From: Strongylocentrotus droebachiensis
Taxonomy: Eukaryota > Echinodermata > Echinoidea > Camarodonta > Strongylocentrotidae
Assembly (NCBI GenBank): GCA_035222895.1
Contig: JAVYIG010000644.1
Coordinates: 323,501 to 387,500, forward strand
Direction: 5' to 3'
Length of the DNA stretch: 64,000 nt
Shown: piece by piece, positions 25,805 through 35,900 of the stretch
Position numbering within the stretch: position 1 is the stretch's first letter
Layout: every line of letters begins with the position of its first letter
Notes under the pieces: generated by a model
Database searches by the model: none
Told to the model about the DNA's origin: nothing
Seen by the model: the letters and a program-made list of their open reading frames with translations, nothing else
Translations under genes and position numbers: made by a program

Positions 25805-26240
25805 GATATTTTATTTCCTTCCTCATAATTTCACATAACAAGAAATTCACATAACAAGAAATTATCAAAATAAGCAATATAAAACAAGATCTTTGATACA
25901 AGACACTTCACAAGTTACATCAATCAATGAACATAGAAAAAAAATTAAAAAAAATTCTTGCATGTAACAGTGTATAATCAAAATAACAGTAGAGGAAGGT
26001 TTAAAGTGTAGATTTTTTTTGTTTTAAATGATATTTTATTTCCTTCCTCATAATTTCACATAACAAGAAATTCACATAACAAGAAGTTATCAAGATAAGC
26101 AATATAAAACAAGATCTTTGATACAAGACATTTCATAAGTTACATCAATCAATGAACATAGAGAAAAAAAAAGGAAAAAAAAAGTCTTGCATGTAACAGT
26201 GTATAATCAAAATAACAGTAGAGGAAGGTTTAAAGTTACA
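25805..26240 (-). repeat. 225-bp tandem duplication in LINE 3' end
   Basis: The segment starting GATATTTTATTTCCTTCCTC at 25805 recurs at 26030 with a few substitutions. Both units include TCACATAACAAGAAATTCA and end TAGAGGAAGGTTTAAAG. Confidence 0.9.
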
Positions 26241-26529
26241 TATTACCATCCTATCACAACACTCTCACACCCCCCCCCCCCTCCCCTCTAGCCCACCCAC
26301 ACCACCTTTCACACACATAAACACACATACAAACACACACTGCATGCAACCTGTTCCCTCAACTCACACCACACAAACTCTTAACCCACCCCCCCCTCCT
26401 TTTGCCCACCCATCTCATCATACCCCCTTCACGCCGACACACACACTGCATGCAACCTGTTCCGGTTTGTCCACCTGTACACGAGAGAGAATTAATAATA
26501 CTAATAAATAATAATAATACCCACATCCA

Positions 26530-29139
26530 TTAAAGTAAAAATGCATCGATTTGTTCCCATTTCTGTAAGTGCATCCCCAGTTTCCCCTTTTTGAAGGCCA
26601 TTTTGTATTCCTCGTCTCTGTAATTTTTAAGCATATGTACTGTTTTCTGTACAGATGGCAAAGTTCCTTCTTTTCTAGAAATAAAAATGATATACTTTAC
26701 TAAAAATATGATACAATTTATTACAAATATTCTCGCAGTATTGCCGGATATTCCCATAAAAATGGGTTTCCAATCATCAATGTCAATTTCGATTAAATGT
26801 AACTTTTGAATTACCTCCTGCCATAATCTTTTAACTTTAAGACAATCTAAAAATAAATGTTGGTATGTCTCTACTTCTAGTCTACAAAAGGAACAAAAAT
26901 GGTCTGACTCAAAACCAAATTTAAAGAGCTCTCTTTTCGTATATACAGCCCCTTGTAATTGTTTGTATTGAAACTCTCTATGTTTATTACAAAGCATTGC
27001 ACATTTCATCCTTGTGAATGTTTCTTTCAACTCCGTCATTCCAAGATCAAATTGACAGTTGCCATCTGTCACATGTAATGTATACTCTTTTTGAAGGTCT
27101 TCAGTGAAGTAATCATATAACCGCCTAGATTTTATATCACATAGTTTCTGTAAACGTCCAAATATCATCAATTCTATTTCAAAATTTTCAGTGTCCACTT
27201 CCATAAAATCACTTTGTATCCAATCGTTTCTAATTGCTGAAAAGATCTTTTGAATTCTAAGCAAGCTTTTAGTTTCAAAACCCAAATTTAAAAAATGTAA
27301 GATCGGTTTTAAATGACCTCTGACAATTATATCTGATGCTTGAAGTATACCTTTCTGAAATAGTTCGACATCAAAAAATGTTTTATTGCTGAGACATATA
27401 CACTTATTGCTAAATATAATCGGATTATTCTTATTTTCTCCAAAGTGTCTGCATTTATCTAATTCTTGCCATGCCTTCAACATGTCTTTATAAAAAGATG
27501 GTATACCCTTCAAGTCCATTTTATTTATATCATAATTACAAAGAAATATAATTCGACCCCCCAGTGATCTGAAAAAGTGGTCAAAGGTTACTTTCCAACC
27601 TGAATACTTTTCTCCATAGAGCAACCGTTTGATCCACATTATTCTCTGAGTCTTGATAAATATCTTAAAATTCGTTACTCTGAGTCCCCCAGCGCAGTAA
27701 TCTTGATATAATATTTTCCGTTTTATTCTGTCTCTCCCTCCCCAAATAAAATTAAAAGAAATCTTTTCGATTTCTTCAAAAATGTTTTGTGGGACTGTCA
27801 TAAGAGACGAAACATAATTTAGTTTTGAAAATACATATATCTTCAACAATTTAATTTTGCCAAACATCGTTAAATCTCGTTGCTTCCACCAACCGATTAG
27901 TCTTTTGATTTTGCTCAAAATTTCCTTATAGTTCAAATCATCTTTTATTTTGGAATGACGTGCGAAATATACCCCTAGGATCTTTATATATTGTACCCTA
28001 TGTCCAAAAAAAGGTAAACCCGGCCTATCACTTTCCTCTCCTAACCACATAAAATTTGTCTTATCCATATTTATCTTCAACCCACTTAATTTTTCAAAGT
28101 TTTTGAAAACTTTCTTCACTTTATTAATTGAATCCATATCTTTTAAAAACAATGTAATATCATCGGCATACAAAACTTGCTTTATTTCTTTATTCCCGAA
28201 TCCTACCCCTTTAATGCTCTCATCTTTCCTAATATAACGAGCTAGTAATTCGATAACTATTACAAATAAATATGGAGATAGGGGGTCACCTTGTCTTACC
28301 CCTCTATTAATTCCAAAATATCCTGTTGAGTGTCCCCCGTTCATCACGCAACTGTTAACATTAGTGTAGAGGGTTTTAACCCAAGAACACAAAACTTTAC
28401 CAAACCCAAACTGTTCCAAAGCTTTAAATAAAAGTTTATGGGAAATGCAATCGAATGCCTTTTCAAAATCTACGGCAATTAAAAAGCCTACAGGCTGATA
28501 CAAGGACTGAAAGAATGTATCATCAATTAACCGAACCGCTTCCCCAATATTCCGATCTTTAACATAGCCCACCTGATCGTAATGAATAATATCCTCCAAT
28601 ACCTCCTTTACCCTTGTAGCTAATACTTTCGACAATATTTTATAATCTACATTTAAGAGAGTAATTGGCCTATAGTTTTTCATGTACAAAGGGTCTTTGC
28701 CTTCTTTCTCAATTAGTGTAATTACCCCCTGTCTCTGTGAGTTTGATAACATTTTTGTTTCAAAACTTTCATTAAAAGCCTCCACTATTGTTTTCCCTAA
28801 AATTGGCCAGAACGTGAAATAAAACTCAGTCGAGAAGCCGTCATTGCCTGGTGATTTGTTCCATTTCATTTCCTTTACTGCCTGATAGCATTCTGCCAGT
28901 GTTATCTTGCCTTCACAATACTCTTTATTTTCTTTACTTAATTTGGGTAATTCATTTAAGAACATATTTTCAATATCCTCTGTAATTTCACCATTTTTAC
29001 ATGCATATAAATTCTCGTAAAACTCCCTGATAATCTTCAAAATCCCTTTGCCATCACTCACAGTTTCCTTATTTTCATTATATATCTCCTTAATCACACT
29101 TTTCCTTTTATTTGACCATATGGCTCCGTTTAGTCTCAT
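26530..29139 (-). CDS. Reverse transcriptase ORF of L1/Tx1-type LINE, 869 residues
   Basis: The protein shows the RT block order: K-S-P-G-N-D-G-F (95-102), MKNYRPITLLNVDYKILSKV (153-172), FEKAFD (225-230), GVRQGDPLSPYLF (280-292) and the catalytic YADD (324-327). These are followed by LSGLKINMDKTNFMWLGEES and a C-terminal C-x2-C...H...C zinc-knuckle-like segment (FCSFCRLEVETYQHLFLDC). The enzyme would copy LINE RNA at a nicked chromosomal site. The usual N-terminal AP-like endonuclease is absent. The long undamaged frame suggests a recent insertion. The start is simply the first ATG of the open frame; the original ORF ran further upstream. Confidence 0.93.
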   Translation of the reverse strand: MRLNGAIWSNKRKSVIKEIYNENKETVSDGKGILKIIREFYENLYACKNGEITEDIENMFLNELPKLSKENKEYCEGKITLAECYQAVKEMKWNKSPGNDGFSTEFYFTFWPILGKTIVEAFNESFETKMLSNSQRQGVITLIEKEGKDPLYMKNYRPITLLNVDYKILSKVLATRVKEVLEDIIHYDQVGYVKDRNIGEAVRLIDDTFFQSLYQPVGFLIAVDFEKAFDCISHKLLFKALEQFGFGKVLCSWVKTLYTNVNSCVMNGGHSTGYFGINRGVRQGDPLSPYLFVIVIELLARYIRKDESIKGVGFGNKEIKQVLYADDITLFLKDMDSINKVKKVFKNFEKLSGLKINMDKTNFMWLGEESDRPGLPFFGHRVQYIKILGVYFARHSKIKDDLNYKEILSKIKRLIGWWKQRDLTMFGKIKLLKIYVFSKLNYVSSLMTVPQNIFEEIEKISFNFIWGGRDRIKRKILYQDYCAGGLRVTNFKIFIKTQRIMWIKRLLYGEKYSGWKVTFDHFFRSLGGRIIFLCNYDINKMDLKGIPSFYKDMLKAWQELDKCRHFGENKNNPIIFSNKCICLSNKTFFDVELFQKGILQASDIIVRGHLKPILHFLNLGFETKSLLRIQKIFSAIRNDWIQSDFMEVDTENFEIELMIFGRLQKLCDIKSRRLYDYFTEDLQKEYTLHVTDGNCQFDLGMTELKETFTRMKCAMLCNKHREFQYKQLQGAVYTKRELFKFGFESDHFCSFCRLEVETYQHLFLDCLKVKRLWQEVIQKLHLIEIDIDDWKPIFMGISGNTARIFVINCIIFLVKYIIFISRKEGTLPSVQKTVHMLKNYRDEEYKMAFKKGKLGMHLQKWEQIDAFLL

Positions 29140-29155
29140 TTTAGTCTCATTTCAC

Positions 29156-30355
29156 AACGCCCCCTATCGTCAGAGCATGGTCAGATTCAGCAGCCTAACA
29201 TGTTAGCCTACGGACGTTTCTTTTTTAAATCGTTAAAAATTCATTTTTTGTTTCAATAAAAAGCACATCCACCCCGACGTACGTTATCACTAGCTCTTTC
29301 ATTAGAGCCCTCATGTCTCATTGACTTTTGAAAGTTCACCCACCGTAATTTTTCAAAATAGGTTGCAAGCTCGTCATTGCCTATAATACACATGTGAAAC
29401 AAGTCTAATTTTTGGACTCAGTTTACCAAGCGATTTGAAGATTATAGGTCGAGCACACGAAACATAAAAAGCATGAATTATCATAGATCACTTCTGCCTA
29501 TTTCATTATGTCCATTTCATCCAACCCCCCACCGTAATTTTTCCATTTAGTAAAAGCAAACATTTTGCCGAGTTTAGCAAAAACATGAATATTCATGAAC
29601 TGTCAGACAATACAGCCTGTTAGTACGTAACGTATAGTGAATGGGAATGTGCGATGATCCGTTCAGGAGGTAGAGGTCAGTGGTTTGTGCTGGCAATGTT
29701 CACGCGAGCGAAAATGAGACAATCGGAGCAATATGCCTTAATTAAAATATAAAATTTTAATATATACATGTATATGTATATCAACCTTTACAAAAGGAGG
29801 AACTTTGATAAAGCTACGCACTATTATTCTCTTATTTTCATTTATCACCATTGTTTATTTCATTTTAAACTTAGTCGCCAATGTTTATTGCATCTGTCAA
29901 ATTCTTTTCATTTTACAAATGCACAAACAAACTCACAATATATAACCCCACCAAAATACACACAAAATATATATACAGAACATCCCTCAGAACCAAAACA
30001 TAAACAAACTTTGTGTGGGAATCACTCAATAATTCAAAATCTGTTTTCAATAACTAGTACAACGCTGAAAAGCTCATTTGCTTCTCTTTCAATTGACACC
30101 CTAACCATGATCAGGAAATTACGCATGGCCAATTTGAGATAGTATGAACAAGAAGTGTCATTAGCCCTGAAATAAGCGAATGACTGCTGCATTTGGTTCA
30201 TATTGCTTTTATAAAGAAGAAAAAACCAGTATTGAATTATTTGTCATTGAAAATACAGATCATTTAAAGGCTAATAATCTCAACTTTCAATTGGCGCTAT
30301 ATTAATATTGGCTCCAAATATTACATTTGTAAAGAGATTTTGCAAATATGTATAT
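29156..30355. other. Intergenic, nothing recognised
   Basis: AT-rich with an AT dinucleotide stretch near 29755. No supported gene. Confidence 0.5.
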
Positions 30356-30359
30356 TATA

Positions 30360-30541
30360 CAGTTATTGACTGGCAGGGGGTGTAATATAACATTATTTGG
30401 ACCGTTGAAGGGAGTTGTATTTCCCAAGTGGTTATATTTTTCCCGAAGCGCGCAGCGCTGAGGGAAAATATGGTCACGAGAGGAAATATAACTCCCTTCA
30501 GGTCCAAATAATGTTATATACCCCCTGCCAGTCAATAACTG
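30360..30541. mobile_element. 182-bp palindromic MITE
   Basis: Ends CAGTTATTGACTGGCAGGGG and CCCCTGCCAGTCAATAACTG. The arms continue inward through ATAACATTATTTGGACC and GGTCCAAATAATGTTAT, with an inner GAAGCGCGCAGCGCTGAGGG loop. The whole element can form one hairpin. Confidence 0.85.
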
Positions 30542-30555
30542 TTATATTAGATAGC

Positions 30556-30557
<2 letters not shown>

Positions 30558-30606
<49 letters not shown>

Positions 30607-30905
30607 GTCCAAACAAAATTTGCCCCAAATTTTTTTCCCCTTTTTTTTTCGGAAATTACGGACAAATAATCTGTCGAGATAGTTCAAGAAAGAAAAAAAA
30701 AACCTTACAAAAAAAAAAAATATATACAAAAATTTGGGGAAAAAAAAAAAAAAAAAAATCGAAAAAAAAAAATTCTTACCCCAAAAAGCATTTTTCGGGA
30801 AAAAAAAAAAATTACCCAAAAAAGCATTTTTTGGGAAAAAAAGAAAATGTGGAAAAAATAATTTCAAGGGAAAAAAAATTCATGAAAAAAAAATATTGAA
30901 AAAAT
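30558..30905. repeat. (GT)n-(G)n run and long A-rich tract
   Basis: TGTGTG repeats to about 30590, a G run to 30607, then about 250 bp dominated by A runs broken by CCCAAAAAAGCATTTTT-like phrases repeated three times (30778-30835). Lysine- and phenylalanine-rich frames here are artefacts. Confidence 0.8.
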
Positions 30906-31119
30906 TAAATGACCCTCGGTAATGGTGTAACGTGTCACATACAGTCCTCAAGAGGGCGACATACACTGATTACAAATATATTCATTTCACCGGCCGGTTA
31001 ATATAACACCGAAAAGTGACCGGCCAGGAAAATATAACAATTTGGATCCTCGCAATTGATATCACGTGACGAGCTCTGGACCAATCACATCTCGGTATCT
31101 GTCTAAGCTATCTAATATA

Positions 31120-31680
31120 TATATTAAGCAAATAACTACCGTTGGTGAAGGTGATGGGACAAACTATCACTTCCGAGGCGATCTGGATGTAGCTATCTTT
31201 CCGAAGCGAAGCTGAGGAAAGATAGCGTATACATTCTGATCGACGAGGAAGTGATAGTTTGCCATCGCTTGAAACCAAAAGGTGATTATTTGCTTTATAT
31301 TCCACATCTAAAACAATTTAAATACAAAAAGAAGAGGACGTGCATGCATCTACATAAAAGACACCAGGCCCAAATTCAAACCAAAAAAAGTTAAAAGTTT
31401 AACCCAACCCCTTGAGGGTACGGTGCGCGCATAATGTTTGCTTTAATTGCGCTCATTGGTAATGCGCGCTTAATTGCGCCTGTTTTAGTGCGCTTTTGGA
31501 TAATCTTCAGTGAAAGTGCGTTGCCCTTTGTAGATAGTAGTACTATCTACAAAGGGCAACGAACTTTTTGCTTCTCCCATCAATGATGGGCGAACTATAT
31601 TTGGTCATGTGATTTACTTATGACCAATCGTAGAGCAAGATTCTTAGTATGTGGAATATAAATATATATATATATAAATA
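31120..31680. mobile_element. Foldback element A (CAAACTATCACTTCC type)
   Basis: GACAAACTATCACTTCCGAGG near 31158 is mirrored by GAGGAAGTGATAGTTTG near 31240, around a central GCTATCTTTCCGAAGCG hairpin. A second perfect hairpin, GTTGCCCTTTGTAGATAGTA, lies at 31520-31560. The right end ACCAATCGTAGAGCAAGATTCTTAGTATG runs into (TA)n. Element B at 33450-33970 has the same plan. Confidence 0.65.
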
Positions 31681-32642
31681 TATAGTTTACAAGTTGAAAT
31701 AATTAACTCTCTATTGACATGAAACCGATTTGTAATTAGATTACCCAACGCAGCCTCACGTGCTATCCCTTTGTCTATATCAAAACGTGTAAAAAAATTG
31801 CGATATAAACCTCTAGTTTCCGTTATTTTTAAATGATAGTAATAAAAGCAAATAAATCGTCTGGCTTTATTATCCAAAATTCTACTAATAAAAGTGGATA
31901 TAAGATACCCACAACTGATTTTACATACAATAGACCAGTTACCCTCGACCAGGGTGTAAGATCACAGCATATTTTCACTTGTTAAGTGTGATTTGAATTT
32001 GATGTATATTTTTGATTGATTACGTTTTTGGTTATTGTTTTGTGTCAACTCACGATTGTTTTATTAAATTTTTCTATTTGTAAGAATGCATATGTTTATA
32101 AGTATTTGTGTCCATAAACATGTAACATGTAAATACTACGAATTTCCTTTGTTAAATGGACGATAAATAGGAACAATATGTCAAATGACGAGATTTGATT
32201 TGATAGATCATAGACGAAATCGATTTTTTTTTTATGCCCAGTCTTAATACGGCCCTAATTATGGCCTAGGTTCCCCATTTCGACAAATATCGTTAAGAAC
32301 CACAAATGATAACGAAAATAGGTGTTAATATGTTAATAAGTTGAGTCTCGAAACAGTCTCGCATCTAGAATTTCACATCAAACATATTTACTCGTCATCA
32401 CAATTTACTGACTTGTTTTCTAATTTTATTACTATTAATTCAAATTGGACTTTGTGTGGCAAAGTTGGGTTTCTCTTTGACTTACTCACTCTCTGCATTC
32501 TGGCTCAATTCATCTTCAAGTAAAAAACAAACTTTATTTCTAGGTTAAGTTTCACGACTACTATGCCATTTCGAAGAAATCAAATTTGTATCCTTTATAA
32601 CGTTTATGCAAACGAAAAGTCTTGTTGGATTAAATATCTCAC
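31681..32642 (-). promoter_or_regulatory. Probable 3' UTR side of the Death-domain gene
   Basis: On the minus strand an AATAAA (plus strand TTTATT at 32533-32538) lies about 105 bp downstream of the Death-domain stop codon and is a reasonable poly(A) signal. The rest is AT-rich without features. Confidence 0.45.
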
Positions 32643-32952
32643 TTAATTCAAGAAGTCGTCTTTTACGTTCAGATACATTTTCGTTAAATCCACAAGGTTT
32701 GACGTCTTAAATGCCTCTTTTAATTCCGGGCGCTGATGCTCTTCGTCTGTTCTGTTCCTCCATTTTATAAGGAGCGTTTTGATGCCTGTGTACCCCTTCT
32801 TACTCAAAACAGAGCTGGCGTTATCCAATACAAGATTCCCGAAATCCTTGTTACTGAAGCCAAGGGCGTTCGCCAGTTTAAAAAGCTGGTATTTCGTTAT
32901 CTCGTGACCTGATATGGCATCTATCATCTGGTCAGTTACTGGTTTGGGAATT
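32643..32952 (-). CDS. Death-domain exon (last exon)
   Basis: Acceptor TTTACTTCAG, phase 2 in, stop TAA. It encodes IPKPVTDQMIDAISGHEITK, YQLFKLANALGFSNKDFG, then KTLLIKWRNRTDEEHQRPEL and KAFKTSN-like helix 6 sequence ending DDFLN. The L-A-x-x-L-G-F and L-L-x-x-W patterns are Death-domain helix 2 and helix 5 hallmarks. About 95 residues, the full domain length. Confidence 0.88.
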
Positions 32953-35900
32953 CTGAAGTAAAGTGAAAAGAAGGGAGGGAAGGGGGGGGGGTTAAATCAT
33001 TGTGGTATATGTTATCAATTTCACGCAAAGAAGAGGGCCAGTAAAAATAATTTGTTTGTTTGCGTTTTGTATTAATCTTTATGTATTAATTGATAAATGT
33101 GTATATATTTATTTCATATTTCACGTATTCATGTATTTTTGTCATTTATTTATATAATATTTTCTTATTTTCTTAATTTACTATGAGTGTATTAATTAAG
33201 TCTTTATTCATTTACTTATTCGAATATTTATTTCGTGTATAGTTTTTAATTAATTCATTTATTTATGAATTTAGCCGTCCCTATATTCGATTCAATAACG
33301 TTTATGACCTCAATAAATCGAAGGAGTACCTTATCACTGGTTCCGGTTCTGGGGCTGTTTAAGGAAGAGAAAATTGTAACATATATGTGTAAATACAAAA
33401 TACTTATTGTTATCAAATGAAGTTTAACAAGACGATAATTATTGCAAATGCATACATGCTTGGTACAGTAATGGTACAAACTATCATCGCCGAGGTGATC
33501 TCGGGGCTACTACCATCCTGAGCCGCAAGGCGAATGATGATGGTTACCCCGAGATCACCGAGGCTATGATAGTTTGTATCCATTGCCCGAGTAAAGGAGG
33601 TTAATATTTGTTTTGTATCCCACATCGGCAATAAGGTCTATTTAAAGTGAATTTTACATAATTGAAAGAACTGAATCTGCAGACAGTTTAGCTTCAGCTA
33701 GATTTCAGCTAAGTTTTACAAAGCACAACATGCATACATGTAATAAAGTCGATTCGCGCTCATTTGACATTGACATTGACATTGACATTTCGCGTAACCT
33801 ACTTTGCTATGCTTATTCAATGGGCAGGTGGGGGCAGCAGCAAAACATTACTGTACAAAAGTCATATCGCAAGGAGTTATCTTATCTTATCTATCATTGA
33901 TCATGTGACCTCGTTTAGACCAATCAGATTGCAAGATTCTTAGTATGCGGGATATAAAGGTATATATATATATATATACAGTGCGTCCCAGAAAAAACGA
34001 AACCGAGAAGTATCGATGTTTTATCATAACTTAATCACAACCATAATTAATGAATGATACATATTTGGAAAGCTTAGAGTCTTTTCTTTCAGTTGATGCT
34101 ACTGAGATGATGCATATTTCACGCATAAGTGATTAAAAGCAATTTGATTAAAAGCAATTTGAAGGAAGAAAACCAAAAAGTATTTTGGCGGGCGGTATCT
34201 GAATTTCAAAGAAAAATCCATATTTCTAGAAAGTTCATTTTCTGCTCTTTCATATGACACCTCAATCCAGAAAAATGAGCTAGGAATAACAAAGTTCTGT
34301 TTGTTTAAAGTAGCCCTTATGCTACGTTTACACTATGTTCCCGGCGGCCACGGCAACCACGTTTCAGGCCACCGTGGACGAAACGGGATTGACGTGACAC
34401 AACGCGGGGGACCGTATGGGCAAACGTGGCAGGCCGTGATTGCCGTGGATACCGTGTCAGATTTTTAAACTGTCAAAAAATTTGCCACTGCAGTCACGGT
34501 GCGGATGAGAAACCTAGTAGGCCGTAATAAACCGGGGTTATCGTAACAAAACGTGACAGTCCGTAATAGGCCATAACAAAACTTGGGGGTGGTCCGTAGT
34601 GGGACGGTTTAAGCGCCCGGCACGCTACGGCGCGTTGCGTTCTACTACGGTCTGACACAACGAGAGGTCTCAGAATACCATGATTGCTATTGCTTTGGAG
34701 ACCTTCTTTTTATACCGCCGGCACAAACGTGCTCAAAAGATGCCCTGCGTCCACGTTTCATCCGTACAAAGCCTTGACAGAACGTGAAAAACGTGTCAGA
34801 CCTTGACCAGAACGTGGGACACGTGAGGGACCCCATCAGAACGTGACGGGCCGTGAGGGAACGTTCTGGCATCCGTGGTAGAACGCGGGCCGAACCGAAG
34901 TGCGCCTTGGAGCCTCTGGGACTCAGCATCCCCTTCCCCCCACGGCCCGTCACGGATACCGTGGTAAACCGTGAAAAATCTTGGCAAGACGTAACAAAAC
35001 TTGAATCCAGAGATAAAATTGGTCTAAATCCCACGGCGCACTACGTTTCGGGCAAACGGGGCTGCCGTGGTCGCCGGGAACATAGTGTAAACGTAGCATT
35101 ACATTTTCATAATTTTAACAAACGAATTCGTTTTCACTGGGTGCCTGCCGTAGCAAAAAGCAGATTTGACAAAAGACTTAACTCCGTTTCGTTGACAATC
35201 AACCATGCATGAAGACTCTCGTCTACGGCTCATTGTTAACGAAACGGAGTTAAGTCTTTTGTAAATTTCGTTTATTGATACGGCAGGCAGCCAGTGAAAA
35301 AGAATTCGTTTAATAAAATTATGAAAATGTAAGGGCTACTTTAAACAAACAGAACTTTGTCATTCCTCGCTCATTTTTCCTGATTGAGGTGTCATATGAA
35401 AGGGCAGAGACTCAACTTTCTAGAAATGTGAATTTTTCTTCGAAATTCAGATACCGCCTGCCAAATGTCTTTTTGGTTTCCTTCCTTCAAATTGCTTTTA
35501 ATCACTCATGCGTGAAATATGCATTATCTGAGTAGCATCAACTGAAAGAGTAGACTCTAAGCTTTCCAAATATGTATCATTCATTAATTATAGTTGTGAT
35601 TAAGTTATGATAGAACATCGATACTTCTCGGTTTCGTTTTTTCTGGGACGCACTGTATATCATGTATATATTAATGTGGTGATAAAATTATACACTTTGG
35701 AATACTTTGAAAATAAATACAACACTTCAAATTATTTCCCATGTGGTGATGAAATGATGAAGCTCTATTGGCTCAAGAAATCATTTACTTATCTTCACCT
35801 TTATATATATATATATATATACCTTACGGTGTCATTAGATTGACATATGTAGTGAGAAAATGAGTCACTAAAGTGATTCGACATTGCCTCAGATTCTGAA

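Larger units (their letters stand above)
25784..29155 (-). mobile_element. L1/Tx1-type non-LTR retrotransposon, 5'-truncated
   Basis: Contains the intact reverse-transcriptase ORF (29139-26530), a low-complexity C-rich 3' UTR (about 26250-26520), a 225-bp 3' segment present twice in tandem, and a terminal poly(A) seen as T17 on the plus strand at 25784-25800. No endonuclease domain is present upstream of the RT, so the insertion is 5'-truncated, ending near 29155. It lies between the two convergent genes. Confidence 0.9.

Noticed and set aside
30547-30899. Lysine-rich and phenylalanine-rich ORFs
   Set aside because: Homopolymer A/T runs translated in both directions.
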